Positions 1 through 8,300 of a stretch of 11,095 nucleotides of DNA are shown here, one piece after another. The position numbers and the translations under genes were made by a program. The stretch is from Campylobacteraceae bacterium (GTDB lineage Bacteria; Campylobacterota; Campylobacteria; Campylobacterales; Sulfurovaceae). The stretch is taken from NCBI GenBank assembly GCA_027079365.1, contig JALWVW010000348.1, forward strand, positions 1-11,095, read 5' to 3'. Position 1 is the first letter of the stretch. Each line of letters begins with the position of its first letter. Under the pieces are notes generated by a model. That model was not told where the DNA came from and searched no databases. It saw nothing but the letters and a program-made list of their open reading frames with translations.

Positions 1-105
1 ATACTTCGAAACATTCCTGCTTCCGAGATAACACGGTATGATGGCTTGGCTTTAATGAATGCTATGTTAGGATTTTACGAGATTGATCTATCTATTATCA
101 TATAG
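1..105 (+). CDS. 3' end of an unidentified protein (partial)
   Basis: Reading from base 1 gives 34 codons open from the window edge to a TAG at 103-105. The tail contains the stretch TRYDGLALMNAMLGFYEIDL. The composition is that of a real protein and the gene is on the same strand as the next one, 36 bases downstream, so the two may be cotranscribed. The N-x-[AS]-M-x-G-[FY]-x-E pattern faintly recalls the C-terminal end of class IV aminotransferases such as PabC (aminodeoxychorismate lyase). The fragment is too short to decide, so I do not name it. The upstream sequence would settle it. Confidence 0.55.
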   Translation: MLRNIPASEITRYDGLALMNAMLGFYEIDLSIII

Positions 106-141
106 ACATCACCGAAAAAGGGTTAAACACAAAGGCTACAC

Positions 142-597
142 ATGTCACTAGAACTATTTCATACTAATGAATATAAACATATTATCCAAACACATATTTG
201 CAACACACTCGCCTTTCTTTTGCAAAACGGCAAAGCATTTTCTATTGCTGCTGAGCTCAGGCACTGTAGCTTCACACCAGAGCTTCCCGGAAAAATCATG
301 GATGGTTTTGACGAAGTGGTACTGTTTGTAATGGCAGGATATACTTTTGAGAGTGCACACCTGGATGAGGACTTTTTTTATTTTGAGGCAGGTTTTGGAT
401 CTGAGGGGTTTGGCTCCCGTGTCAGTGTGCCACTGCTGGCAGTCAAACAGGTCTTTGTCGATGAATACCCTATCGCTATCAATATCTCAGAACCCGTCCG
501 GAAGCAGGCAGCACAGAGTACCAATGATCACTCCATGGAAGCCCTACTCAAAAACCCCGAGAATCAAAAACTGCTCAAAAAACAAAAAAAGTCCTAA
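142..597 (+). CDS. SspB-like protein (possible ClpXP adaptor), hypothetical
   Basis: This encodes a 151-aa soluble protein with no signal peptide or membrane segment. AAAGG at 131-135 lies 6 bases before the ATG and supports the start. Residues 80-101 (aromatic-rich FYFEAGFG, then VSVPLLAV at 94-101) resemble the core of SspB. In E. coli SspB a beta strand with F-x-A-R-F-G is followed by QVSVPLAAV and then an acidic, low-complexity tail. SspB delivers ssrA-tagged peptides and some other substrates to the ClpXP protease. The order here is helix (about 8-30), strands (33-110), then a flexible tail. The last 20 residues are Lys/Leu-rich (LLKNPENQKLLKKQKKS), where E. coli SspB carries its ClpX-binding motif. 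The homology is judged by eye and the adaptor role is inference. The gene lies downstream of the partial gene and is probably transcribed with it. Confidence 0.75.
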   Translation: MSLELFHTNEYKHIIQTHICNTLAFLLQNGKAFSIAAELRHCSFTPELPGKIMDGFDEVVLFVMAGYTFESAHLDEDFFYFEAGFGSEGFGSRVSVPLLAVKQVFVDEYPIAINISEPVRKQAAQSTNDHSMEALLKNPENQKLLKKQKKS

Positions 598-673
598 ATC
601 TACTATTAAAAAATATCAAGAAGTTCTCCCATTTCTTAAGTTTCAGATCAAAATCCCCTCTTTTTATCCCTGT

Positions 674-717
674 GTTAACCAAACTTTTATTTTGGTTAAC
701 GATTTTCTTATTTTTTA
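674..717 (+). terminator. Perfect 10-bp hairpin with T-rich tail, probable terminator
   Basis: GTTAACCAAA at 674-683 is perfectly complementary to TTTGGTTAAC at 691-700, with a 7-base loop (684-690). A T-rich run (TTTTCTTATTTTTT) follows at 704-717. The element is 77 bases beyond the stop of the SspB-like gene and 94 bases before the porin -35 box, where an intrinsic terminator is expected. The stem is AT-rich and so not very stable. A dyad-symmetric protein-binding site is the main alternative. Confidence 0.5.
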
Positions 718-793
718 AATCACCATTTTATGGTCATCAAAAAGAAAATCATTAATTTTTTGTTAATTTTTGATTGTTTTTTGGTTCATACTA

Positions 794-823
794 TTGACAT
801 TACTAAGCAAAGTAGTGTATAAT
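794..823 (+). promoter_or_regulatory. Sigma70 promoter of the porin gene (perfect -35 and -10)
   Basis: TTGACA at 794-799 and TATAAT at 818-823 are separated by 18 bases. Both hexamers match the consensus exactly. The upstream 730-790 is very A/T-rich and could act as an UP element. Transcription should begin near 830, giving a leader of about 25 bases. AAGGAG at 843-848 then sits 6 bases before the ATG. This is what an abundantly expressed outer-membrane protein would be expected to have. Confidence 0.85.
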
Positions 824-854
824 TCGTTCGTAAACAAAAAACAAGGAGTTTCAA

Positions 855-2129
855 ATGAAAAAAGGTTTATTGCTATCAATTGTAGCATCAACAGTAATTT
901 TCGCAGGCGGTGACATCGCTCCTGTAGAGCCAGCAGCAGCGGCTCCAGCAGCAGATTGTTCAGATTTTTATGGTTCAGTAGGTGCGTATTACCAATCACA
1001 AGCTTGGGATACTGGAGATATATTCTCAACAGACACATTCAGTGGCACAGCTGGTGTCAAAGCTCCTGTCACTAACTTCAGTGTAACAGCTGTTGTTGGC
1101 GTAGAGAAGACACTTTTCAGCGGTATCGGTTTCGGTGCTGAGGTAGCAGGCTGGAGTTCACTCGGATGGCCAGATGTTACAAACAATGTAACAAATAGAG
1201 CAGGGACAAGTACTGAAGGTGGCGAGCTTTCTCAACTTTACCTAACCGCAAGCTTTGGTAACACAGCGATCAAAATTGGTAGATTTGCGCTTCCAGTTGC
1301 ACTCTCTCCTTATGCATGGTCAGACAGAACTGGTGGCGTACTTGATGTGACTTACGAAGGCGCATTGGTAGCCAACACTGACTTGGCTGATACCACCATC
1401 TATGGCGTATATGCAAAAAATATGACAAATGGTACTACTCGCACAGCATTGGGTGCTGATGATATCGGTGTTTTTGCACTTGGTTTTGTGAATAAGTCCA
1501 TCGCAAACACAACAGTGACTGCTGTAGGATATTATGTTCCAGATGCAACTATCATTGCCGGTACAGATCAGGCAGTATATTCTGGCTTCCTTACTGTGGC
1601 GAGCAAGTTCGGTGACTATGGCGTCAAAGCTATGGTAGCTGCAGTCGGTGGAGACTCAGCAAATAGTATCTACTCTTTCAATGCATTGGGCGATACAACC
1701 TTTGGTGTAGAGGGCGAGATTTCTGGAAACTTTGGTATGTTTGATGCCAAATTGGCAGCAAGTTATGTCAATGATGGTAGCTTCAAACTAAACCCAGTTA
1801 CAGGCTACAGTGCGTTAGCCACAGACAAAGCAGAGGCTTTCGAAGTGTATGTTGGTGCAGGTGGAGTTAGTCATGCTGTCACAGGTGTTACACTTGATCT
1901 AGGTGTCAAAGCAGGACCAGGCAAGCTTTATGGTAGCCTCGGATACTGGGACTTCGATACTACTGCAGCAGCAGACAGAGACAACACTGTGGGCGCAAGA
2001 GTAGGATACAAATTCAAAGTGGCTGGCATCAGTACAAAAGTTGAGTACAGATACAGAGACAGAACTGACAATGCTGGTGTTGAGACAGAAAGACACAGAG
2101 TTAGAATCGAAGCGCAGTATAAGTTCTAG
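855..2129 (+). CDS. Outer-membrane beta-barrel porin (Opr/major OMP type)
   Basis: This encodes a 424-aa secreted beta-barrel protein, probably a general diffusion porin for small solutes. Residues 1-17 form a Sec signal peptide (MKK, hydrophobic core, cleavage likely after IFA). A short Ala/Pro-rich linker follows (about 22-34). The protein's only cysteine is C35. From about residue 37 the sequence is made of alternating hydrophobic/polar strands separated by Gly/Asn/Asp/Thr-rich loops. It ends in a strand with a terminal Phe (AQYKF), the outer-membrane assembly signature recognised by BamA. The length fits 16- to 18-stranded Campylobacterota porins such as the Opr family. The gene has its own strong promoter and is followed by a hairpin element, so it looks monocistronic. 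Sequence alone does not show selectivity. Confidence 0.85.
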   Translation: MKKGLLLSIVASTVIFAGGDIAPVEPAAAAPAADCSDFYGSVGAYYQSQAWDTGDIFSTDTFSGTAGVKAPVTNFSVTAVVGVEKTLFSGIGFGAEVAGWSSLGWPDVTNNVTNRAGTSTEGGELSQLYLTASFGNTAIKIGRFALPVALSPYAWSDRTGGVLDVTYEGALVANTDLADTTIYGVYAKNMTNGTTRTALGADDIGVFALGFVNKSIANTTVTAVGYYVPDATIIAGTDQAVYSGFLTVASKFGDYGVKAMVAAVGGDSANSIYSFNALGDTTFGVEGEISGNFGMFDAKLAASYVNDGSFKLNPVTGYSALATDKAEAFEVYVGAGGVSHAVTGVTLDLGVKAGPGKLYGSLGYWDFDTTAAADRDNTVGARVGYKFKVAGISTKVEYRYRDRTDNAGVETERHRVRIEAQYKF

Positions 2130-2157
2130 GATTTCTTCCTAACTTTATCAGCTTCTT

Positions 2158-2194
2158 AGAGTTCAGGCTTTTGCCTGGCTCTAGCTTCCCTTTT
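2158..2194 (+). repeat. Dispersed hairpin element, copy 1 (also porin terminator candidate)
   Basis: AGAG (2158-2161), TT, CAGGC (2164-2168), TTTT loop, GCCTG (2173-2177), G, CTCT (2179-2182) folds into a stem with one T bulge and one U-G pair. AGCTTCCCTTTT follows. The same 37 bases recur at 8520-8556 with 34 identities and the same orientation. It begins 29 bases after the porin stop. The T-run after the stem is interrupted by AGC and CCC, so it would be an imperfect intrinsic terminator. Its duplication suggests a small repeated element that may also end transcripts. Confidence 0.75.
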
Positions 2195-2337
2195 ACTTCC
2201 CTCTCACTTTTATACTTCTTTTATCTTTACTATTGTGCAGAATCTGTCTTTAGCAGTTCACCCAGACTACTATTTTCCAAAATAATATTGCAGTCTACTT
2301 CCATAACGCTTCTTCTTTAAAGGTCGAACATACTATA
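2195..2337. other. Intergenic spacer before tetR
   Basis: No coding potential is apparent here. The left part is pyrimidine-rich on the plus strand (2195-2228). A weak nested inverted repeat lies at 2264-2296: AGACT / AGTCT outside, and TATTTT-CC-AAAATA inside at 2271-2284. Its significance is unclear. The tetR -10 box begins at 2334, at the right end. Confidence 0.4.
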
Positions 2338-2339
2338 AT
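2334..2339 (+). promoter_or_regulatory. Promoter -10 box of the tetR-efflux operon
   Basis: TATAAT at 2334-2339 is a perfect -10 hexamer. No good -35 is visible; the best spacing gives only pyrimidine-rich TTCTTC at 2310-2315. A missing -35 is normal for sigma70 promoters in this phylum. The predicted start near 2346 falls inside the inverted repeat at 2338-2359. The leader to the ATG would be about 24 bases. Confidence 0.65.
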
Positions 2340-2359
2340 TAACTTATTGGTTAGTTAAT
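2338..2359 (+). promoter_or_regulatory. Candidate TetR operator (inverted repeat)
   Basis: ATTAACT (2338-2344) and AGTTAAT (2353-2359) are perfect reverse complements separated by 8 bases. The site is a 22-bp dyad of the size and symmetry bound by TetR-family dimers. It overlaps the end of the -10 box and the expected transcription start, so a bound repressor would block RNA polymerase. An overlapping alternative dyad, CTTATT / AATAAG at 2343-2362, shares the same region. Autoregulation is inferred from position. Confidence 0.65.
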
Positions 2360-2369
2360 AAGGTATACA

Positions 2370-3023
2370 ATGTCAAAAAAAATACAGAAGAGAAATGCTG
2401 AGGCCTCCAAGGCACTGATCATCACCCATGCGATTACTCTTTTTTCAGAAAAAGGATATGCCTTTGCTTCAATGGACGCATTAGCAAAGCGTAGTGGACT
2501 GAATAAGGCAATGGTTTTCTACTACTTTAAGAATAAAAAAGGTCTTTATGCAGCAGTGATGCACAAAATACTCATACAGATACAATCAGCAGTACTTGAG
2601 GAGAATAAGCAGCATAGCGCGCCCAGAGAGGAGCTCGAGGGATTCGTCCGTACTTATGCAAGATTTGCCTGCAAGCATCCCTATCTACCCTCACTTTTAC
2701 TCCGAGAGCTTAGCGACAATGGTGCTATCGTCCCGGAAGTGCTTTTCACATCCATGAAACAACTCTTTGTCCTCTTTAGCAGTATTCTCAAGAAAGGAGA
2801 AGACAGAGGTTGCTTTGTCCATACCGCACCAATGATTCTTTACTTTATGGTACTGGGTACGCTCAATCTGATGATAACGACCAAAACACTACGCATACAG
2901 GCGCATCAGGAAGACAGCGAGATAGACACCTTCGCTTCTGGCAATATAGACGAAATTGTTGATTATATCGTAGAAGAAATGCTGCGTATGCTTGTAGTAC
3001 CAAACAAAGGAGACAATCAATGA
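2370..3023 (+). CDS. TetR/AcrR-family transcriptional repressor
   Basis: This encodes a 217-aa regulator, a normal length for the family. The N-terminal helices (about 13-60) form the DNA-binding domain. They run from ALIITHAITLFSEKGY to a helix-turn-helix at about 34-53 (SMDALAKRSGLNKAMVFYYF), then FKNKKGLYAAV, the conserved TetR signature. Residues 70-210 are alpha-helical and should form the ligand-binding and dimer domain; the ligand is unknown. AAGG at 2360-2363 is 6 bases before the ATG. The stop overlaps the next start as ATGA (3020-3023), so the regulator is cotranscribed and translationally coupled with the efflux genes. The dyad upstream suggests it represses its own operon until an inducer, probably a pump substrate, binds. 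Confidence 0.9.
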   Translation: MSKKIQKRNAEASKALIITHAITLFSEKGYAFASMDALAKRSGLNKAMVFYYFKNKKGLYAAVMHKILIQIQSAVLEENKQHSAPREELEGFVRTYARFACKHPYLPSLLLRELSDNGAIVPEVLFTSMKQLFVLFSSILKKGEDRGCFVHTAPMILYFMVLGTLNLMITTKTLRIQAHQEDSEIDTFASGNIDEIVDYIVEEMLRMLVVPNKGDNQ

Positions 3024-4297
3024 AACAAAAATTACTGTTAGTCTGCATACTTACCACGCTGCAGCTTCAATCTTCCACGATCAGCTCTTTGCTTAACCGC
3101 TTGGAGAAACAACCTGAGTATAGATATGATGTGCTCAATGAAGCAAAAAGTCAACTAGGAGAACAGAGCCTGAAGGATAAGCTGATGCCAACCATTAATG
3201 CTTATGCCTCGTATGAGATTTTTTCTTCACCCAATGGTCTGCTTCCTGTACCCCCCAATAAACTTACCAAGATGCTTAAAGATCAGACGATAGGTCAACC
3301 ATTTAGTGATAATATTTTGAGAGAAGGTATTAGGTTTTCCTGGCCTCTTTTCATTAAATCGGTTGATACTCTTATAGAAAAAGCAAAGTTGCTTCACTTG
3401 GCAGCAAGAGACAAAAAAAGACTCTCCCTTATTCAAAGAGAGGCTGTTGTGGTAGGTTCCGTAGCACAATTACACTATCTGGAAGCGCTTATGCGTGCTT
3501 TAAAATCAAAGAAAAGTTCTATTCTTCAAACACTCCGTACAACCAAAGTGAAAGTGAAAGAAGGGCGTGCGCCACAAAGCGCACTCTTTGTATTAAATAG
3601 CCACATCAATGAGCTCAATATTGCAATCAATATGACAAATCAAAAGAGTAACCTTTTACGCTCCAAAATTGAGATACTCACAGGAGTACATTTGACACGA
3701 AGTGTACCTCTACGGGTCAGGCACAGAATACGCAAAGGGGAGATTTTTGCATTGAAACCACTGAAAAAGAGGATAGCTGCCAGCAAAAAAGGTATACAGG
3801 CAGCAGACGAAGCCTACTATCCCTCTGTTGTAACAAAAGGGAACTACACTTTTTCACAAGCTGATGCCTATAATAATGGAAATTCTCTGAGTGAGAGTTT
3901 TGGCTCGGTAGGGATTTATGTCTCTATGCCTGTCTTTGATCCTTCCAAAAATACCGCATCAGAAAAAGCACGGGTAGCTTATATGCAAGAGAAGACAAAT
4001 TATCTAAAGGTAAAACATGCACTAAAGGTTCAATCAATACAGCTTGAAGAGGAGATAACGCTACTCAACAAATCTATTGTGCTTGCACAAAAGAGCATAG
4101 GCAATCAAAGAAGATTGCTCAAGATTGCCAAAGTTTCACTCAACAGCAAAAGGATTACCCAGGAAGAGTATCTACGCTATGAAGATAATCTGGCCAATGC
4201 CAAAACAACTTTTTATAAGGCGCAGGCACAAAAATGGCAGGATATTGCAAAACTGGGAGTAATTTACGGAAATGATTTAAGAAGGATTGTAAAATGA
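3020..4297 (+). CDS. TolC-family outer-membrane efflux protein
   Basis: This encodes a 425-aa outer-membrane factor of the OEP family, which forms the trimeric exit duct of tripartite pumps. Residues 1-19 are a Sec signal peptide. The only Cys there (C9) lies inside the hydrophobic core in a poor lipobox context, so a lipoprotein is unlikely. Two repeats follow the TolC plan. Each has long alpha-helical hairpins rich in Lys, Gln, Leu and Ala (about 120-225 and 325-415), with short beta-strand segments (about 60-110 and 275-315, for example the strand ending in SVGIYVSMPVFDP). AAGGAG at 3007-3012 is 7 bases before the ATG. The start overlaps the tetR stop and the stop overlaps the next ATG, both as ATGA. 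The outer-membrane gene comes first here, whereas many RND operons place it last. Confidence 0.88.
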   Translation: MKQKLLLVCILTTLQLQSSTISSLLNRLEKQPEYRYDVLNEAKSQLGEQSLKDKLMPTINAYASYEIFSSPNGLLPVPPNKLTKMLKDQTIGQPFSDNILREGIRFSWPLFIKSVDTLIEKAKLLHLAARDKKRLSLIQREAVVVGSVAQLHYLEALMRALKSKKSSILQTLRTTKVKVKEGRAPQSALFVLNSHINELNIAINMTNQKSNLLRSKIEILTGVHLTRSVPLRVRHRIRKGEIFALKPLKKRIAASKKGIQAADEAYYPSVVTKGNYTFSQADAYNNGNSLSESFGSVGIYVSMPVFDPSKNTASEKARVAYMQEKTNYLKVKHALKVQSIQLEEEITLLNKSIVLAQKSIGNQRRLLKIAKVSLNSKRITQEEYLRYEDNLANAKTTFYKAQAQKWQDIAKLGVIYGNDLRRIVK

Positions 4298-5358
4298 AAA
4301 AAGCATTAAAGGTATTGTTGTTTTTGGCAATAACTGCAATGATTGTAATCGGTGGAATGCAATTAATTAAAAAGAAAAAAGCGGAAGAGGCACAGACACC
4401 AAAAGCAAAGGTATATCCCATTGTAGCCAAAACCATAGTGCCAAAGCTCTCCCAGCTAAAGCTTACTCTCCCTTATCTTGCAATTGTGCAAAATGATAAA
4501 GATGTGATGCTCTCGTCACGCATAGCAGCGAGAATCACTACCATAGAAAAGAGTGGTACTTTTGTTCACAAGGGTGATGTGGTTGCAATACTGGATACAA
4601 CAAACATCCAAAGTAGCCTAAGCAGTGTTCAAAATCAGATAAATGCAGTCACATTGGCACTGGCAAACCTGAACCATACCCATGCCCGAACAGTGAAGCT
4701 CTTGAATGTCCAAGGTGCATCAGTGGAGCAGTCCCAAAAGGAACTGACAATGATTGCGGCAACAGAAGCAAAGCTGGCTGGACTAAAACAACATATCATT
4801 GCATTAAAGAACAATCTCTCCTATGCGCGTATCATCTCTCCTGTCGAGGGTGTTATTGCCAAGAGCATGGGCAATCCCGGCACCATGAGTATGCCTGGAA
4901 AACCCCTGATACAGATAAGTGCAAAGAATGGATTTTACCTCATGGTAAGGGTGCCGACTGATGTGCATATTAGCAGTGTAGTTTTTAATCAGAAAGAATA
5001 TCCAGCAACACCATTGGGAAATACTTTCCATGGTTTGGCAGAATATAAAGTATTTATAGGAAACGCACATCTTACCAATGGTGACAGGATAGAAGTTGAT
5101 GTTGTCACCTATGAAGGGAAAGGTACTCTTTTACCATTTGATGCCATTCTTAATAGAGATGGAAAAAGTTATATTTTGGTAGACGCAGGAGGAAGAGCAC
5201 AAGCGAAAGAAGTACATATTTTGAAGAGTGCAGAACAAGGAGTCATGGTTTCAGAAGCACTTGAAAACAAAAAGATTGTTGTAGCAAAACCAGATATTCT
5301 ACTCAAGCTTACAAGTGGGTACAGCTTAAATAGTTATACACAAACAGCAGAGGAATAA
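4294..5358 (+). CDS. RND efflux periplasmic adaptor (HlyD/AcrA-type membrane fusion protein)
   Basis: This encodes the 354-aa adaptor that bridges the RND pump and the TolC-type duct. Residues 6-22 are an uncleaved anchor or signal segment followed by a KKKK patch. The protein has no cysteine, so unlike AcrA it is not lipidated. One half of the lipoyl-like domain is at about 71-104 (MLSSRIAARITTIEKSG, then GDVVAILD). An alpha-helical coiled-coil hairpin covers about 105-176 and should contact the outer-membrane protein. The second lipoyl half is at about 177-208 (ARIISPVEGVIAKSM). The beta-barrel and membrane-proximal domains follow to about 340. AAGGA at 4282-4286 is 7 bases before the ATG. 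The start overlaps the upstream stop as ATGA, and only two bases separate its stop from the permease ATG. The substrate is unknown. Confidence 0.9.
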   Translation: MKKALKVLLFLAITAMIVIGGMQLIKKKKAEEAQTPKAKVYPIVAKTIVPKLSQLKLTLPYLAIVQNDKDVMLSSRIAARITTIEKSGTFVHKGDVVAILDTTNIQSSLSSVQNQINAVTLALANLNHTHARTVKLLNVQGASVEQSQKELTMIAATEAKLAGLKQHIIALKNNLSYARIISPVEGVIAKSMGNPGTMSMPGKPLIQISAKNGFYLMVRVPTDVHISSVVFNQKEYPATPLGNTFHGLAEYKVFIGNAHLTNGDRIEVDVVTYEGKGTLLPFDAILNRDGKSYILVDAGGRAQAKEVHILKSAEQGVMVSEALENKKIVVAKPDILLKLTSGYSLNSYTQTAEE

Positions 5359-5360
5359 AA

Positions 5361-8300
5361 ATGTTTAATTACTTTTACAAAAGACCTTATCTGCTCTACT
5401 CGATTATTGTTGCATTTTTTATGATGGGAGTTATTGCCTTAATAACGCTACCTAAAAATTTGTTTCCTGACGCAAATCCTCCACAGGTCATTGTCATCAC
5501 ACAAGTACCCGGTGCGACAGCGCAAGTGGCGGCTTCGACAGTATCCAAGCCAATTGAACAAGAGATCTCTCGCTTGGGACTTGTTACGGATGTGAGCAGT
5601 GTTAATGTCGCAAATTACTCTATTGTCAAAGCAGAATTTGGATATAAAAAAGGGTTAAACGCAGCGGCTGTTGATGTTGCCAACGCACTTAGTATTGCGC
5701 GTGCAAAAATACCTTCGGGACTTAACCCTGCCATCTATACAGCAGGGGACTTTACGCTACCTGTTGATGTTATCTCCCTATCTCCCAAAAATAAAAATAC
5801 CACTTTGTCAGATATCAGAAAGATAGCAGACAGCTTTATAAAGCCTGCACTGCTCAGCAACCCAAGTATTGGAAACATTGAAGTCTTTGGGGGGTACCAA
5901 AGTGCCGTGAATATAGAAGTAGACCCGTTTAAAGCAAAACGCTACGGCATTGATTTTTCAAAAATCGCAAAAGCAATCAAAATTCTTAATCGTGATATGC
6001 CCATAGGCTTCATTAAGGGTAATGATAATTTTTATACGGTTTCATTTTATGGAGAAAAAGACAATATCGAGCTCCTAAAAAAATTACCAATCATGCCGAA
6101 TATTCATCTAGGCGATATTGCTGATGTCAAATGGAGCTATAAAAAAAGAACCAGCGGTTATTTGGGAAATGGCAAAGAAGCAGTTGCGCTTGCTGTCCAG
6201 CGTGCACCCGGGGGGAGTGTCCTGGATGTAAGCAAAGCAGCACGAAAACAAATGAAAATACTTGAAGTTCAGTACCCAAATATTAACTTTGAGATTAGTG
6301 ATACTCAGCGAAATCTCATTGAGCAGGCCAACAGCAATATGCTCGAAGCCTTGAGAGATGCCGTGATCTATACACTGCTTGTTATTTTAGTTTTCCTTGG
6401 AAACTTTAAAGCAATTATTGCAGCAGGCGTCACTATTCCTCTGGTTTTCTTTTCAACAATGGCATTTATCTGGTTAACAGGTGGTGAACTGAATATCGTT
6501 ATCTACACAGCCATTATTTTGGCTTTGGGAATGCTCACAGATAATGCCGTTGTTGTTCTGGAGAACATTGAGCGCCACCTCAAGGAACTAGGAGAAGATC
6601 TCCAAACTGCTATCCAACTTGGTACAAAAGAAGTTATTGGACCGATCTGGGCAGGTACAATTGCAACGATTGCTATCGTATTTCCATTAATGTATGTAGG
6701 TGGTTTTCCAGAAAAAATCTTTAAACCACTTATTTTTACATTAATCATTGCACTTCTGGTATCTTTTTTTCTGTCCATTACTTTTATACCCAAATTACTA
6801 GAGTATCTTTACCGGAATGGCAGCGATAAAAATGCTATTGAAAAATTTTTCGATAAAATATATGACAACACCATAGGAAGGCTTGTCACACCTTATGTGG
6901 GCGTAATAGAATTTTCTAATGGAAAATTTCGGCTTTTACGGCGTGTAATTCTAACAATGGGCGTGGTAGCACTTTTACTGGTAAGTCTCAAAAGCATTAT
7001 GCCGCTCATAGGTAAAGATGCCATGCCTCCCATGGACACAGGTATCATGAAGGCACAAATCGCTTTTAGCTCTAATGAAACGGTAGAGAGTGCCACGAAA
7101 AAGGTAAAACCATTTTTGAAATGGCTACATGAGCAAGATTGGGTAGAGAAGAGTTCTGTAGCTTTTGGTACAGAGCCTGGAGTACTTTCTTTGGGGAGTG
7201 GAAATTTACCTGCAGAAGCAACCATTACCATCAATGGGGTAAATAGATTTGAACGCAACAAGAGTCTATGGGAACTAGAAGACATTATTCGTGAAAAACT
7301 TTCACATATAGAAGGAGCCAAGCGTCTTGATGTATTTGATTTTGGAGCAACTGCACTCTCTAGTATCAAAGCAACTGTAGATGTCAGGTTATCCTCCCCG
7401 ATCTTTGAAGGATTAACCACCAAATCCCATAGCGTGCAAAATGCAATCAGTCAGATAAAGGGCCTTAAATCTGTAAGTACCAGTTGGGATAAAGATTTTA
7501 TGGAGGTTGAACTCAATATTGATAAGAATAAAGCACTGAGCTATGGTATTACACCCTACCAAATAGTCATGCAACTTCCAATAAAAGGGCAGGTAGTTGG
7601 ACTAAATGCCAATCTTGCTTCCATGAATACGCAATTTGTTAGATTATATCTAAAAGGTAAATTCTCACAGAATATTGAAACTTTACGACTTTTACCAATC
7701 AATACCCCACAAGGCGAAGTTCCTCTTTCTAATATTGCAACACTCAAACGCCATCTAACCTATGCAAAAATTGAAAGAGATAAAATGCTTTATTCTATTG
7801 ATGTAAATGGATATCGTGCAAAGCGTCCAGTTACGCATTTGACCGATGATGCCATTAATGCTCTAAAAAAGGTAAAACTTAATGATGTAGTTGTAGAGCA
7901 AACAGGCGATATAGCTCAGATAGATGACAGTTTCAAGCGCATGATGAAAGCAATTGGCTTAGGTGTTTTAATTCTTACCATGACACTGATTGCAATTTAT
8001 CGTTCAATAAGAATGGCACTCATCATGATTGTAGTCTTGCCTCTCTCTATGATTGGAGCCGCTTGGGGAATGCTGCTATTTGGTAAACCAAGTTGTATGC
8101 CAAGCTTGCTAGGCATATTATTGCTCTTTGGTATTATTATTAAAAATGCTGTATTGCTAATTGACTTTTATCAAAAATACAGAGAGGAAGGAGAAGATCC
8201 ATTTGAGAGTGCAAAAGAAGCAGTGCGCGTGCGTTTCCGTCCAGTCATGATGACAGCATTCGGTACGATTGCAGGAATGGTTCCCATCGCACTTGAACAA

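Noticed and set aside
347..718. Plus-strand open frame of 123 codons overlapping the SspB-like gene
   Set aside because: It runs in another frame through the SspB-like gene and into the A/T-rich spacer and hairpin, without a start signal.
763..1038. Minus-strand open frame of 91 codons across the porin start
   Set aside because: It lies over the porin promoter and signal peptide on the opposite strand, has no ribosome binding site, and reads as a Leu/Asn-rich antisense translation.
2264..2296. Nested inverted repeat (AGACT..AGTCT, TATTTT-CC-AAAATA) upstream of tetR
   Set aside because: The inner loop is only two bases, the stem is interrupted, and in an AT-rich spacer such a match is easily due to chance. 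I keep it only as a note in the spacer entry.
3020..3080. Possible lipobox at C9 of the TolC-family protein
   Set aside because: The Cys lies in the middle of the hydrophobic signal core with Val before it and too close to the N-terminus. Cleavage further on, near residue 19, fits better.
6893..7423. Minus-strand open frame of 176 codons inside the RND permease
   Set aside because: The permease is intact across this region with conserved motifs. The antisense frame is Ser/Leu-rich with no recognisable domain and no upstream signals.
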